The position numbers and the translations under genes were made by a program. A DNA stretch of 64,000 nt from Rhodobacteraceae bacterium EhC02 (GTDB lineage: Bacteria > Pseudomonadota > Alphaproteobacteria > Rhodobacterales > Rhodobacteraceae). Positions within the stretch are counted from its first letter, which is position 1; each line of letters opens with the position of its first letter. The stretch lies in contig LXYH01000023.1 in assembly GCA_001650895.1 (NCBI GenBank), positions 62,001 to 126,000 on the forward strand. The letters run 5' to 3'. Shown in pieces: positions 52,523 to 62,127 of the stretch. The notes beneath the pieces were generated by a model, which worked only from the letters and a program-made list of their open reading frames with translations, ran no database searches and was not told where the DNA came from.

Positions 52523-53796
52523 TCTGGTATGTCTCGATCGGTCTGGCCGTTCTGCTGGCGCTGTCGGTGCCGGTCGGGGCGGCGCTGTTCATCCTTGGTT
52601 TCGGCCTTGATGCGTTCTTCTCGCCCATGCCGCTGATGCGCGGGCTGGGGCAGATGGTCTATTCCTCATCCGACAGCTTCCTGCTGATCGCGATCCCGCT
52701 GTTCGTCCTGCTGGGCGAAATCCTGGTGCGCGCGGGTATCGCCGAGCGTACCTATGCCACGCTGGACACCTGGTTTTCCTGGCTGCCGGGCGGGCTGGTG
52801 CATGCCAATATCGGCACGGCAACGATGTTTTCGGCCACGTCCGGATCATCGGTCGCGACGGCCGCAACGGTGGCGACCGTGGCCATGCCGCAGGCGCGCA
52901 AACAGGGCTATGATCAGCGTCTCTTTGCCGGGGCGATTGCCGCCGGTGGTGCGCTGGGCATCCTGTTGCCACCCTCGATCAACCTGATCGTCTACGGCTT
53001 TCTGACACAGACATCGGTGCCGCAACTGTTCATGGCCGGGATCGTGCCCGGCTTGCTCATGGCACTGGGTTTCATGATCATCACGGCGATCCTGTGCACG
53101 ATCAAGCCCGAATGGGGCGGGCCAAGCCGCAGCTTCACCTGGGCCGAACGCATGGCTGGCCTGCCGCATCTGATCCCCGTGCTGCTGGTCTTCGCCATCA
53201 TCATCGGGTCGATCTATACCGGCTGGGCCACCCCGACCGAGGCGGCCGCCATCGGCGTCGTCATGGCGTTGGGGATTGCGGCCTTCTATGGCGCTGTCAC
53301 ATGGACCAACATGCGCGCGGCGCTTCTGGGCACGATCCGCACAACATCCATGGTGATGTTCGTGATCGTCGGCGCCTATTTCCTGAACTTCGCGCTGGGC
53401 GCAACAGGTCTGAACCGTGCGCTGTCGGGCTTTCTGGAGGGGCTGGGTCTTGGACCTTACGGCATGCTTCTGATGATCGTGCTGATGTATATCCTGTTGG
53501 GCTTTTTCATCGAAACGCTGGCCCTGATGATCGCGACCATCCCGATCGTGGTGCCCATCGTGATCGGTCTTGGCTTTGACAAGGTGTGGTTCGGCATCCT
53601 GCTGATCGTGCTGATCGAAATGGCGCTGATCACCCCGCCTGTGGGCCTGAACCTTTATGTCGTGCAGGGCGCGCGCAAGGAGGGCCGGCTGAGCGATGTG
53701 ATGCTGGGGGCCATTCCCTTCGTCTTCGTGATGCTGGTGATGGTGGGCCTCTTGATCGCCTTTCCCTCCATCGCGCTGCTTTTCGCGCCAAGCTGA
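52519..53796 (+). CDS. TRAP transporter large permease (DctM)
   Basis: Sodium-coupled membrane subunit, 425 aa, with about 12 hydrophobic segments. Seen: SSSDSFLLIAIPLFVLLGEI, SATSGSSVATAATV, GALGILLPPSINLIVYG, GWATPTEAAAIGVVMAL and ALITPPVGLNLYVVQG, all DctM signatures. Completes the DctPQM transporter with full-length subunits. Confidence 0.95.
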   Translation: MIWYVSIGLAVLLALSVPVGAALFILGFGLDAFFSPMPLMRGLGQMVYSSSDSFLLIAIPLFVLLGEILVRAGIAERTYATLDTWFSWLPGGLVHANIGTATMFSATSGSSVATAATVATVAMPQARKQGYDQRLFAGAIAAGGALGILLPPSINLIVYGFLTQTSVPQLFMAGIVPGLLMALGFMIITAILCTIKPEWGGPSRSFTWAERMAGLPHLIPVLLVFAIIIGSIYTGWATPTEAAAIGVVMALGIAAFYGAVTWTNMRAALLGTIRTTSMVMFVIVGAYFLNFALGATGLNRALSGFLEGLGLGPYGMLLMIVLMYILLGFFIETLALMIATIPIVVPIVIGLGFDKVWFGILLIVLIEMALITPPVGLNLYVVQGARKEGRLSDVMLGAIPFVFVMLVMVGLLIAFPSIALLFAPS

Positions 53797-53841
53797 GGCG
53801 CGGCACATCACCACCACTCACGAACGGAGAAGACCAGGACA

Positions 53842-54534
53842 ATGGGCAACCGCGTAACCTTTGAACGGGCAGGCCACGGGCCGGTCGAGATCGATATCAG
53901 CCAGGGGGTAATTGCAGGGTGGACCGGGCGCAACGCCGATGCGGTCAACCATCATATCGCCGAACTGGCCGAGATCGGCGTGCCCGCGCCATCGACCGTA
54001 CCGCTTTACTATCGCGTGTCGGACCTGATGTTCACGACCGCGCCGGTGATCCAGTGCCTTGACGATACGTCCTCGGGCGAGGCTGAACCCATGCTGATCG
54101 ACGACGGTACGCGGCTTTACCTCGGGTTGGGGTCGGATCATACCGACCGCAAGCTGGAAGCCTATTCCGTCGCTCATTCCAAGCAGATCTGTCCCAAACC
54201 GATGGCCCCCGTCCTGTGGGATTTCGACGAGGTTGCGGACCATTTGGACGAGATCCGCATCCGTTCCTTCATCAAGGAAGGGAATGACTGGGTGGCCTAC
54301 CAGGAGGGGACGCTGGCCTCGATCCGACCGCTGTCCGAACTGCTGGCCGGATCGCCCGCGTCGCAGGGGGGCACCCGTTTGCAGCCGGGAACCGCGATGA
54401 TGTGCGGCACGTTTGCGGTGTTGTCGGGCGGTGTGCGTCCTGCAAATGCCTTTCGCATGGAAATGATTGATGACAAGCTGGGTAGGCGTATCGAACACGG
54501 CTACCATATGGCCAGCCTTCCCGTCATCGCTTGA
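53842..54534 (+). CDS. DUF2848 protein
   Basis: Cytosolic protein, 230 aa, recognised as DUF2848. Seen: GWTGRNADAVNHHIAELAE, PSTVPLYYRVSDLM, LIDDGTRLYLGLGSDHTDRKLE, KPMAPVLWDF and PGTAMMCGTFAVLSGG. The last block recalls fumarylacetoacetase/FAA-fold enzymes, but metal-binding residues are not clear enough to assign a reaction. It lies between dctM (45 bases) and an amidase (14 bases). In related genomes it travels with TRAP and amidase genes, as I recall; the role is unknown. Confidence 0.82.
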   Translation: MGNRVTFERAGHGPVEIDISQGVIAGWTGRNADAVNHHIAELAEIGVPAPSTVPLYYRVSDLMFTTAPVIQCLDDTSSGEAEPMLIDDGTRLYLGLGSDHTDRKLEAYSVAHSKQICPKPMAPVLWDFDEVADHLDEIRIRSFIKEGNDWVAYQEGTLASIRPLSELLAGSPASQGGTRLQPGTAMMCGTFAVLSGGVRPANAFRMEMIDDKLGRRIEHGYHMASLPVIA

Positions 54535-54548
54535 CCATCAGGAGTCCC

Positions 54549-55856
54549 ATGACCCAATCCCCGCTGAAATCCCCTTGTGGGCGGATCACCTACCGCGCTG
54601 AAGATCACGCGCGTCACGCCATCGACCGGGCCATGGACATGCCCATGTCGGTCATGTCCCGGATCTACATGCAATACGACGCCGCACGGATCATGCAGGC
54701 GGCGCAGGCGCTGGATGCGGATGCCGCCCGCAAGGCGGGTCCGCTGGCGGGCATGCTGATATCCATCAAGGATCTGTTCGACGAGGCGGGTCAGGTGACG
54801 GCAGCCGGATCGACCATCCTGCGGGCGGCGGCCCCGGCCAAGGCGGATGCGCCCGTGGTGGCGCGCCTCAAGGCGGCGGGTGCGGTGCCTTGCGGGCGCA
54901 CGGCGATGTCGGAATTCGCCTATTCGGGCGTGGGTCTGAACCCGCATACCGGCAATCCCGGCAATGCGCGCGACCCTTCGCGCATTTCGGGGGGGTCCAG
55001 TTCCGGTGCCGCCGTGTCCGTGGCGCTGGGGTTGGCGGATGTGGCCCTTGGTACCGATACCGGCGGGTCCGTGCGCATCCCTGCCGCGCTCAATGGTTTG
55101 GCGGGATTCAAGCCGACCCAGGCGGCGGTGCCGCTGGAAGGGGCCTTTCCGCTGTCCCAGACATTCGACAGCATCGGCCCGCTGGCCCCGCAGATCGCGA
55201 CATGCGCCGCCGTGCATGCTGTGCTGTCCGGCACCACTGCGCCGCAGACACCCGAACACAGACCCCTGCGTCTTGCCGTTCTGCAGGGTCCGTTGATGGG
55301 CGGTCTGGATGCCCAGGTGACGGCCGATTTCGCAGCAGCCCTGACCGTCCTGCGCGCCGCCGGGCACGAGGTGATCGAGGTCGAGTTGCCCGAACTTGAC
55401 GGCTACGGCGATGTCAATCGCATCGTTGTCGCGACCGAGGCGCATGCCATCCATGCCCATCACCTTGACGGGTTGAAGATCCAGGGCGATCCGCGCGTTC
55501 TGCAACGCATCATGTCCGCAACAGGCTTTGGTGAATCTGATTATCCGGACAAGCTGGCGCATCGTGCGCGGGCGATGGCGGCATTCCATACGCTTGCGGA
55601 TGGTATTGACGCCTTCCTGCTGCCCACGGTACCGACCGTTGCCCCCGCGATCGCCGAGGTCGATGCAGATTTCGACCGCTTGAACGCGCTGATGCTGCGC
55701 AATCCGTCACTGGTCAATTTCCTTGACGGCTGCGCCGCAACGGTTCCGATGCAACGTGCGCAACGTCTTGCGACCGGGTTGATGATCTTCGCACCGGGCG
55801 GGTGGGACTGGCATGTTCTGGATATCGCCGCGCGCTGCGAGGCGCTGCTGCAATAA
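54549..55856 (+). CDS. Amidase signature family hydrolase (TRAP operon)
   Basis: Ser-cisSer-Lys amidase, 435 aa. Seen: K74 in ISIKDLFDEAG, SGGSSSGAAVSVALG (cis-Ser ~152), nucleophile S174 in GTDTGGSVRIPAAL. AGGAG lies 4 bases before the ATG at 54549. The stop overlaps the next start (TAATG). In context it probably hydrolyses an amide made from, or imported as, the TRAP substrate. It differs clearly from the amidase at 29818 outside the signature. Confidence 0.9.
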   Translation: MTQSPLKSPCGRITYRAEDHARHAIDRAMDMPMSVMSRIYMQYDAARIMQAAQALDADAARKAGPLAGMLISIKDLFDEAGQVTAAGSTILRAAAPAKADAPVVARLKAAGAVPCGRTAMSEFAYSGVGLNPHTGNPGNARDPSRISGGSSSGAAVSVALGLADVALGTDTGGSVRIPAALNGLAGFKPTQAAVPLEGAFPLSQTFDSIGPLAPQIATCAAVHAVLSGTTAPQTPEHRPLRLAVLQGPLMGGLDAQVTADFAAALTVLRAAGHEVIEVELPELDGYGDVNRIVVATEAHAIHAHHLDGLKIQGDPRVLQRIMSATGFGESDYPDKLAHRARAMAAFHTLADGIDAFLLPTVPTVAPAIAEVDADFDRLNALMLRNPSLVNFLDGCAATVPMQRAQRLATGLMIFAPGGWDWHVLDIAARCEALLQ

Positions 55857-56656
55857 TGACGGATCCGTGGATCTGGGGCGCGTTCACGGCCCGGATGCTG
55901 GGAACGGCCTTTGTCGTGATCGCGATTTCCTGGATCTCGGTTCGGGCGGGGCCGCGCATTGGTGGCGTGATCGTCGGTTTGCCGATCGTGCTGGCGCCGG
56001 GCCTCGGTTTCATGTTGCTGGATCAATCCGGGGAATTCGTGGCCGCCGCCGCTGCGGGGGCTCTCTATTCGCTGGCGGCAACGCAGGCCTTTCTGCTGGT
56101 CTTCGTGGCTCTTGCGCAAAGGTCCGGCCCCTTTGCGTCCGTGGCGGGTGCCGCGCTTGCCTGGCTCTGCCTGGCCATACCGCTCAGCATGGTTTCGCAT
56201 CCGCCGCTGCTGGGTGCGCTGTTGTTCGGCGCGATGACGCTTGCCGCGCGCCGCATCGGGCTATTGTGGGTCTCGGGGACCGAGGCGAAGGCCGCCGCCA
56301 CGAAATGGGGCCTCATGGCCTTACGCGGCATTCTGGCCGGTATGCTGGTGGGCGCGGTCACCTTGGGGGCATCGGTGCTTGGCGCCGGTTTTTCCGGTGC
56401 CCTTGTGGCCTATCCGATCGGGTTCACAGTCATCGCGATATCGCTGCATCTGGACCATGGCGGCGCCTTTGCCGCCCAGACCGCCCATGCCGGGCTGACG
56501 GGTATGACCAGCCTGGCCATCTTCTGCCTTTGTCTTGCTTTGCTGTTGCGGCATCTGCCGGCGGGGATGGCCTTTGCCCTCGCTCTTGCCGCCTCGGTTC
56601 TGGTAACGCTGATCATGACCTTGGTGGCGGGGCGCAAGGCGCGGGGGCGGTCTTGA
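55856..56656 (+). CDS. Multi-pass membrane protein, family not recognised
   Basis: Hydrophobic protein of 266 aa with roughly eight membrane segments arranged as two similar halves (~8-130 and ~150-260). Seen: GPRIGGVIVGLPIVLAPGLGF in the first half and GALVAYPIGFTVIAISL at the matching place in the second, an internal repeat common in transporters. It overlaps the amidase stop by one base, so it belongs to the operon. Possibly an exporter of a pathway product; no function assigned. Confidence 0.72.
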   Translation: MTDPWIWGAFTARMLGTAFVVIAISWISVRAGPRIGGVIVGLPIVLAPGLGFMLLDQSGEFVAAAAAGALYSLAATQAFLLVFVALAQRSGPFASVAGAALAWLCLAIPLSMVSHPPLLGALLFGAMTLAARRIGLLWVSGTEAKAAATKWGLMALRGILAGMLVGAVTLGASVLGAGFSGALVAYPIGFTVIAISLHLDHGGAFAAQTAHAGLTGMTSLAIFCLCLALLLRHLPAGMAFALALAASVLVTLIMTLVAGRKARGRS

Positions 56657-56713
56657 CATGCGTGGTGCCGAAATGGTCGCTGAGAACATTCATTCACTGA
56701 TCGGACCCTGGCC

Positions 56714-57616
56714 ATGGTAGATTTCAAGGGGCTGGAGACTTTCCTCTGGGTTGCGGCACTGGGCAGTTTCCGGGGTGCGGCGCAAAAGCTGAACACGACA
56801 CAGCCCGCGATATCCCACAGGATCGCCCAGCTTGAGGCCGAAGTGGGCGCGAAACTGCTGACCCGCGAAAGCCGCAATGTGGCGCCAACGCTGCGTGGGC
56901 GGCAATTGCTGGTCTATGCCGAAAAGATCCTTGCCATGCGCGCCGAGATGCTGGCCAGCCTGCGCGATGCCGAGGCCGTGCGCGGCGTGATCCGTCTGGG
57001 CGTGGCGGAAACCATCGTTCACACGTGGTTGCCCGATTTCATCAAGGAAGTGCACCGTATCTATCCGAACCTGTCGATCGAGATCGAGGTGGATATCTCG
57101 CCTTCGTTGCGCACAAGACTGCTGGCGCAGGAAATCGACATCGCCTTCCTTCTGGGGCCCTTGTCGGCACCGCTGTTGCGCAACCGGTTGCTGTGCGAAT
57201 ACCCCGTGGGCTTCATCGCCAGCCCCTTGCTGCAGGTGCCCAACCCGGCGGATGTGCGCGACCTTGCGCAATTTCCGCTGATCACCTTCGCCCGCAAGAC
57301 CCAGCCCTATGAACAGGTCAAATCCCTGTTCAACCGGCCTTACCTGCCGCCGATCAACCTGCATGCCAGCGCCTCGATGGCGACGGTGGTGCATCTGGCG
57401 ACCGAAGGGATCGGGATCGCCGTCATCCCCCACGAACTGGTCGAGGCGGAATTGCGTGACGGTAAACTGGAACGCATCCAGACAGAGGTGACGATGCCGC
57501 CCTTGGCCTTCTGCGCCAGTTGGCTGGAAAGCCCCGATACCCTTGCCGTCGAACTGGTGGTCGAGATTGCGGCCCGCATGGCCGGAAGCTGGAACGAACC
57601 GTCGCGCCCCGGTTAG
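56714..57616 (+). CDS. LysR family transcriptional regulator
   Basis: Regulator of 300 aa. N-terminal HTH (~1-60): LETFLWVAALGSFRGAAQKL and TTQPAISHRIAQLEAEVGAKLL. The effector domain (~90-290) includes VIRLGVAETIVHTWLPDF and IGIAVIPHELV. It lies 57 bases after the membrane gene in the same direction, so it probably controls the TRAP operon and may respond to its substrate. The last four bases overlap the convergent HlyD-like gene (TTAG, shared stop bases). Confidence 0.93.
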   Translation: MVDFKGLETFLWVAALGSFRGAAQKLNTTQPAISHRIAQLEAEVGAKLLTRESRNVAPTLRGRQLLVYAEKILAMRAEMLASLRDAEAVRGVIRLGVAETIVHTWLPDFIKEVHRIYPNLSIEIEVDISPSLRTRLLAQEIDIAFLLGPLSAPLLRNRLLCEYPVGFIASPLLQVPNPADVRDLAQFPLITFARKTQPYEQVKSLFNRPYLPPINLHASASMATVVHLATEGIGIAVIPHELVEAELRDGKLERIQTEVTMPPLAFCASWLESPDTLAVELVVEIAARMAGSWNEPSRPG

Positions 57617-58839
57617 TCGGCCCCGATGGTGCGCGCGCTCAGCCGCACCCCGGCTTCGACACGCGAACCGGGATAGGCGACAACGGCCTCACCCTCCGCG
57701 ATGCCCGCGATGATCTGTACCCAGTCTGCGGTCATGCGGCCAGTCTCGACCCTGCGGATCGCCGCGCGCCCGTCTATTGCGACGAACACCGCCCATTGCC
57801 CATCCTCGCGGAACAGGGCCGCGCGCGGCACCTGCAACACATCCTGTCCTTCCCACACCACGATCCGCACATAGACGCGATACCGGTCGCCCAGACCGGC
57901 GCGCCCTTCGGGCGGCGATGTGAGATCCAGCAGAAGGCGCACCCGCTGTTCCTCGATCCCCAATGCGGACACGCGGGTGAAGGCCGAAGGGTCGATGCGG
58001 CGCACCCGGGCATCTATCACGCCTTCGCCGCCCCACCGTTCGACATGGGCGCGGGTACCCGGCGCGATGCCGATCGTGTCGGCCGACAGCAGATCCACCT
58101 CGATCTCCAGATCGTCGAGATCGCCAATGCTCAGAAGCGGCGCACCGGCCTGGACCAGCCGCGCGTTCAGGTCAGTGACCTCAAGAACCGTGCCCGACAC
58201 AGGCGCCGTCAGGCGGATGCAGCAATCCGACAAGACACCCCCCGCTTCGGGTGTTTCAGGCCCCATCAGTTGCGCGCCTGCCCGCTCCAGCGTGGCGCGT
58301 GTCAGTTCCAGTTCAGCCAGGGCGGCCTGCCGCGCGGCGCGGGCCGAGGCCGTGGCCTGTGCGCTGTTTTCCAGCACGGTCACGGAAACCGTGCCGCGGG
58401 CGGCCAGTGTCTTGTTGCGCTCCAGCTCTGCCTCGAAATGGCCGAGTTCGACATCGGCACGGTCCAACTGTGCCTCGGCCAGTTTCACCGCAGCTTCGGC
58501 CTCGGTCACGGCGGCCTCGGCCAGGCGGCGGGCGCGGGCGTCCAGAAAGGCGGGCTCGGCGGGTTGGATGACGGCCACCACGGTTTCGCCCGCCTCCACC
58601 GCGTCCCCCGTTTCCACGGGGGACCGGGTCGTGTTCCCCGTGACCGGGGCAGTGACCTGCCATGGATCACGGATCCGGGTCATGCCTTCGGCTGTTACCG
58701 TCACCTCCATCGGGGCGATGCGCGCCGTCACCAGATCGACCGGCACGGGTTGCGGCAGCAGCGCCCACAGAAGGCTGCCGATCACGGCCATCACCGCGAC
58801 AGCGCCAATGATCAGTCGGAGATAGCGTGTCATGATCAT
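57613..58839 (-). CDS. HlyD/MacA-like periplasmic adaptor
   Basis: Membrane-fusion protein, 408 aa. Seen: one N-terminal membrane anchor (~8-28), lipoyl/barrel-sandwich part GNTTRSPVETGDAVEAG, coiled-coil hairpin (~105-195; Ala/Glu-rich ARRLAEAAVTEAEAAVKLAE), second barrel half IRLTAPVSGTVLEV and a C-terminal membrane-proximal domain. It overlaps the permease stop (ATGA), so it is the last gene of a three-gene ABC exporter operon. No outer-membrane channel gene is present here. Confidence 0.9.
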   Translation of the reverse strand: MIMTRYLRLIIGAVAVMAVIGSLLWALLPQPVPVDLVTARIAPMEVTVTAEGMTRIRDPWQVTAPVTGNTTRSPVETGDAVEAGETVVAVIQPAEPAFLDARARRLAEAAVTEAEAAVKLAEAQLDRADVELGHFEAELERNKTLAARGTVSVTVLENSAQATASARAARQAALAELELTRATLERAGAQLMGPETPEAGGVLSDCCIRLTAPVSGTVLEVTDLNARLVQAGAPLLSIGDLDDLEIEVDLLSADTIGIAPGTRAHVERWGGEGVIDARVRRIDPSAFTRVSALGIEEQRVRLLLDLTSPPEGRAGLGDRYRVYVRIVVWEGQDVLQVPRAALFREDGQWAVFVAIDGRAAIRRVETGRMTADWVQIIAGIAEGEAVVAYPGSRVEAGVRLSARTIGAD

Positions 58840-61199
58840 TCCTTCTGCTTGAGGGCTGTCACGATGTCGATCCGGTCCAGCCTGCGCCGGACCATCAGGA
58901 CCGATACGAAAGCGGTCGCCAGCGCCGTCAACGCCGCCTGCGCATATGTCGCCCGGGAAATGACCATCGGCAGGCTGATGATGTCGGTCGAGAAACCCTG
59001 CGTCATCAGGATCGCGAACCAGTAGCCCAGCAGCCAGCCCACCGGCACGGCAACCAGCGTCAGCAGCATCTGTTCAGCGATCAGCACATTACCGACTTCG
59101 GCCCGTCGAAAGCCCAGCACGCGCAGGCTTGCCAGTTCATGCGCGCGTTCCGCCAGCTGGATACGGGCGGCGTTGTAGACAACGCCGATGGTGATCAGCA
59201 TCCCCAGTCCCGAGAAGATGATGGTCATCGTGATCAGGCTTTCGTTCATCGTCGCCTCCATCGAGGCGCGCACATCCGCCCAGAGGGTGAAACCCGCGAT
59301 GGCCGGTGTCTGCTTGATCCGGGTTTGCAGGGCGGGCAGCGCAGAGGTGTCGACGGCCAGATGCAACATGTTGACCTGTGGCGTTTCGTTCATCAGGTCA
59401 AAAAAGGCATCGCGCCGCATCAGGATGTCCTGCCCCATGCTTTGACGAAACACCTGCGTCACTGTCACGGCCCAGGGCTTGCGCGGCGGGGCCAGAAGCT
59501 CGACCTCGACCTTGTCACCGGGCATCAGGCCCAGGTAGGTGGCCAGCGATTCAGGCAGGGCCACGCCACTGTCGGGCAGGGGGATCGGTCTGCCTTCGGG
59601 GTCCAGAAGACGGGTCAGGTCGGCACCGGGATCACGCGCCATCAGGCTGACCAGCTTGGACCCTGGCCCGTGGCTTATCCGCACCGCTGCGGCATAGACC
59701 CCTTCGGCATGCAGCACGCCGGGCAGGGACAGGGCGGCCAGTTCCGCCTGAACCGTGACCGGTTGATGCAGGATCATCGTCGCATGCTGGCGGTTGGTCC
59801 GGTCGAATAGATCCTCCATCACCACGTCGATGATGTCGAAGGTCACGAAAGACGCGATCAGCACCGCCACCGATCCGGCCACCCCGAACAGGGTTACGGC
59901 CGCGCGACCGGGCCAGCGCGTCAGCGACCGCACGATCATCATCGTGGTCTGGCGCAGGCCAAGCCTGTATCCCAGCGCATCGGCCCAACCGCGCCGGTAG
60001 ACCGGGGGGGCAGGCGGGGCCATGGCGACGGCAGGCGCCAGGCGGACCGCAGCCGATACCGCGCGCATCGCGCCAAGAATGACCGCGCCCATCGCCGCCG
60101 CGCCAGAGATGACCATCGGCGCAGCCCCCGGCCTGTAATCAAGCCAGGGAAAGCGAAAGTATTCGGTGTAAAGCGCGGTCATCTCGTGACCCAGCCACCA
60201 CCCCATGCCCCAACCGATCAGCGTGCCGGCCAACCCGATCCCGACCGTCATCTTGAGGTAATGGATCACGATGGTCCGTGTCGGATAGCCGATGGCCTTC
60301 AGCAGCCCGATCTGTCGCCGTTCCAGTGCGATCAGCCGCCCCAGCACCATGTTGACCAGAAAGGCCGACACCACCAGAAAGATTGGCGGCAACACGCGCG
60401 CCATGGCGCCAAGCTGGCTCAACTCACCTTCGATGAAGACATGCGACATCTGCCGGTCGCGGCCATGGGTGCCCGTGCCGCCATATGGGGCCAGCAGGCG
60501 GTCCACGGCGGCGATCACCGCTGCCTCATGCGCGCCCCGCGACAGGCTGAGGGTCAGGTCATTGAAGGCACCATCCAGATCGGTTGCGGCGGCGGCAGCG
60601 GGTTCACGCATCCAGATCAGCCCGAAATGCCTGTCATCGGGCATCATCGCGGCTGGTCCCAGCGTGTAGATGTATTCGGGCGACAGCAGGTGCCCGGTCA
60701 CCACCAGTTCGCGCAGGCGCCCGTTCAGCACGGCGCGGAACCTGTTGCCCGGCTGCAGCCCGTTCGCCTGTGCAAAGGGTTCCGACAGTGCCACCTCGTC
60801 CGGTTGCAGCGGATCGGGCAGCCGGCCCGTCCGCAACAGCGGCAGGTTCAGCGCAGGCTCTCCTAGCGCGGGCAGGGAAATCACCCGCGCCGACGCAGGT
60901 TCGACCATGCCTTCAAGGTCCACCATGGCGGTAAAGACGATCCGCGCCTCGGCCTGGGCCACCCCATCGATGGCGGCGATTTCGGACAGCAGGCTGCGCG
61001 GTGCACGGGTCACGCCCGCAAAGACATCGGCAAAGCGATGGCGTTCGTAAAAGGCGTCACGCGTTTCGGTCAGCGAGCGTTGCGTGCCGGTCGACAGCAC
61101 CATGACCATCACGCCGCAGGCCAGCACCATCGCGATGGCAAGGCACTGGGCCCAGATCCCCCGCAGGTCGCGCAGCACCTTGCGATCCAGCGCGCGCAT
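58836..61199 (-). CDS. ABC transporter permease with two FtsX domains
   Basis: Inner-membrane protein, 787 aa, with an N-terminal anchor and two FtsX-type modules: the first around FLVVSAFLVNMVLGRLIALE and GLLKAIGYPTRTIV (~275-400), the second around IFSGLGMLITIGVVYNAARIQ and SLRVLGFRRAEVGNV (~665-785). A large periplasmic domain precedes each. ATG at 61199 overlaps the ATPase stop by one base (TGATG). Architecture resembles DevC/MacB-like mechanotransmission exporters, possibly for a lipid, lipoprotein or peptide. Confidence 0.9.
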   Translation of the reverse strand: MRALDRKVLRDLRGIWAQCLAIAMVLACGVMVMVLSTGTQRSLTETRDAFYERHRFADVFAGVTRAPRSLLSEIAAIDGVAQAEARIVFTAMVDLEGMVEPASARVISLPALGEPALNLPLLRTGRLPDPLQPDEVALSEPFAQANGLQPGNRFRAVLNGRLRELVVTGHLLSPEYIYTLGPAAMMPDDRHFGLIWMREPAAAAATDLDGAFNDLTLSLSRGAHEAAVIAAVDRLLAPYGGTGTHGRDRQMSHVFIEGELSQLGAMARVLPPIFLVVSAFLVNMVLGRLIALERRQIGLLKAIGYPTRTIVIHYLKMTVGIGLAGTLIGWGMGWWLGHEMTALYTEYFRFPWLDYRPGAAPMVISGAAAMGAVILGAMRAVSAAVRLAPAVAMAPPAPPVYRRGWADALGYRLGLRQTTMMIVRSLTRWPGRAAVTLFGVAGSVAVLIASFVTFDIIDVVMEDLFDRTNRQHATMILHQPVTVQAELAALSLPGVLHAEGVYAAAVRISHGPGSKLVSLMARDPGADLTRLLDPEGRPIPLPDSGVALPESLATYLGLMPGDKVEVELLAPPRKPWAVTVTQVFRQSMGQDILMRRDAFFDLMNETPQVNMLHLAVDTSALPALQTRIKQTPAIAGFTLWADVRASMEATMNESLITMTIIFSGLGMLITIGVVYNAARIQLAERAHELASLRVLGFRRAEVGNVLIAEQMLLTLVAVPVGWLLGYWFAILMTQGFSTDIISLPMVISRATYAQAALTALATAFVSVLMVRRRLDRIDIVTALKQKE

Positions 61200-61924
61200 C
61201 ACCAGCTGACCTCGGAAGGGGCGATGGGGGTGCTGTTTTCCTCGACCTTCGTGATGCGGCCATCGGCCATGTAGATGACGCGATCGGCGATGCGGCGGAT
61301 CTCGGCGTTGTGGGTGATCAGGGCGGTCGTGGTGCCAAGGTCACGATTGACGCCGATCAGCGCCTCAAGAACCGTGATGCCGGTCTTGCTGTCCAGCGCG
61401 CCGGTCGGTTCGTCGCATAGCAGGATATCGGGGCGCTTGGCGATGGCGCGGGCAATGGCCACGCGCTGTTGTTCCCCGCCCGACAATTCCGAGGGGAAAT
61501 GATCCATCCGGCCGCTCAGGCCGACGCGGTCCAACGCCTCTTCCGGGGGCATGGGATCGCCTGCGATTTCGGTGACAAGCGCCACGTTTTCGCGCGCGGT
61601 CAGGCTGGGAACCAGATTGTAGAACTGAAAGACAAAGCCCACGTGCTTGCGGCGAAACTCGGTGAGCGCGGCGTCCTCCACGGCGCTCAGGTCCTGATCG
61701 CGGAACATGACCCGCCCCGATGTGGGCTGATCAAGGCCGCCAAGGATGTTCAGCAAGGTGGACTTGCCCGACCCCGATGCCCCCAGAAGCACCACGACTT
61801 CGGCCTCGAACAGTCTGACGGACACCCCGTCAAGCGCGTGCACGGCCACGGGACCGGAGCGATAGACCTTGGTAATCGCCTCGGTGGACAGGACAGGTGT
61901 TCGTGCGCGCGCAATCCTTTGCAT
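61199..61924 (-). CDS. ABC transporter ATP-binding protein (LolD/MacB type)
   Basis: ATPase of 241 aa. Seen: Walker [22 protein letters not shown]-loop [16 protein letters not shown], signature [14 protein letters not shown], Walker [12 protein letters not shown] and switch His in [10 protein letters not shown]. The Q-loop [12 protein letters not shown] is diagnostic of the LolD/MacB/FtsE group. First gene of the exporter operon, coupled to the FtsX permease. Confidence 0.95.
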   Translation of the reverse strand: MQRIARARTPVLSTEAITKVYRSGPVAVHALDGVSVRLFEAEVVVLLGASGSGKSTLLNILGGLDQPTSGRVMFRDQDLSAVEDAALTEFRRKHVGFVFQFYNLVPSLTARENVALVTEIAGDPMPPEEALDRVGLSGRMDHFPSELSGGEQQRVAIARAIAKRPDILLCDEPTGALDSKTGITVLEALIGVNRDLGTTTALITHNAEIRRIADRVIYMADGRITKVEENSTPIAPSEVSW

Positions 61925-62127
61925 GCCGTAACCCTAGCATGACCGCAGCGCACCGCGGGTTGATCTGCCGCAAAGCGCAAATCAGTTTCATCAACCTAGG
62001 GTGTTCTTCGGGCAGGCGCATGATTTCGCCCAGGATTTCAGGTTCTGAAGGCCACGAATCCTGTCGGGGTCCTACCGAAAATGCAGGTTTTCCGATACCG
62101 CAGAGGGCCGCATTGCAAAGGCCTGGA

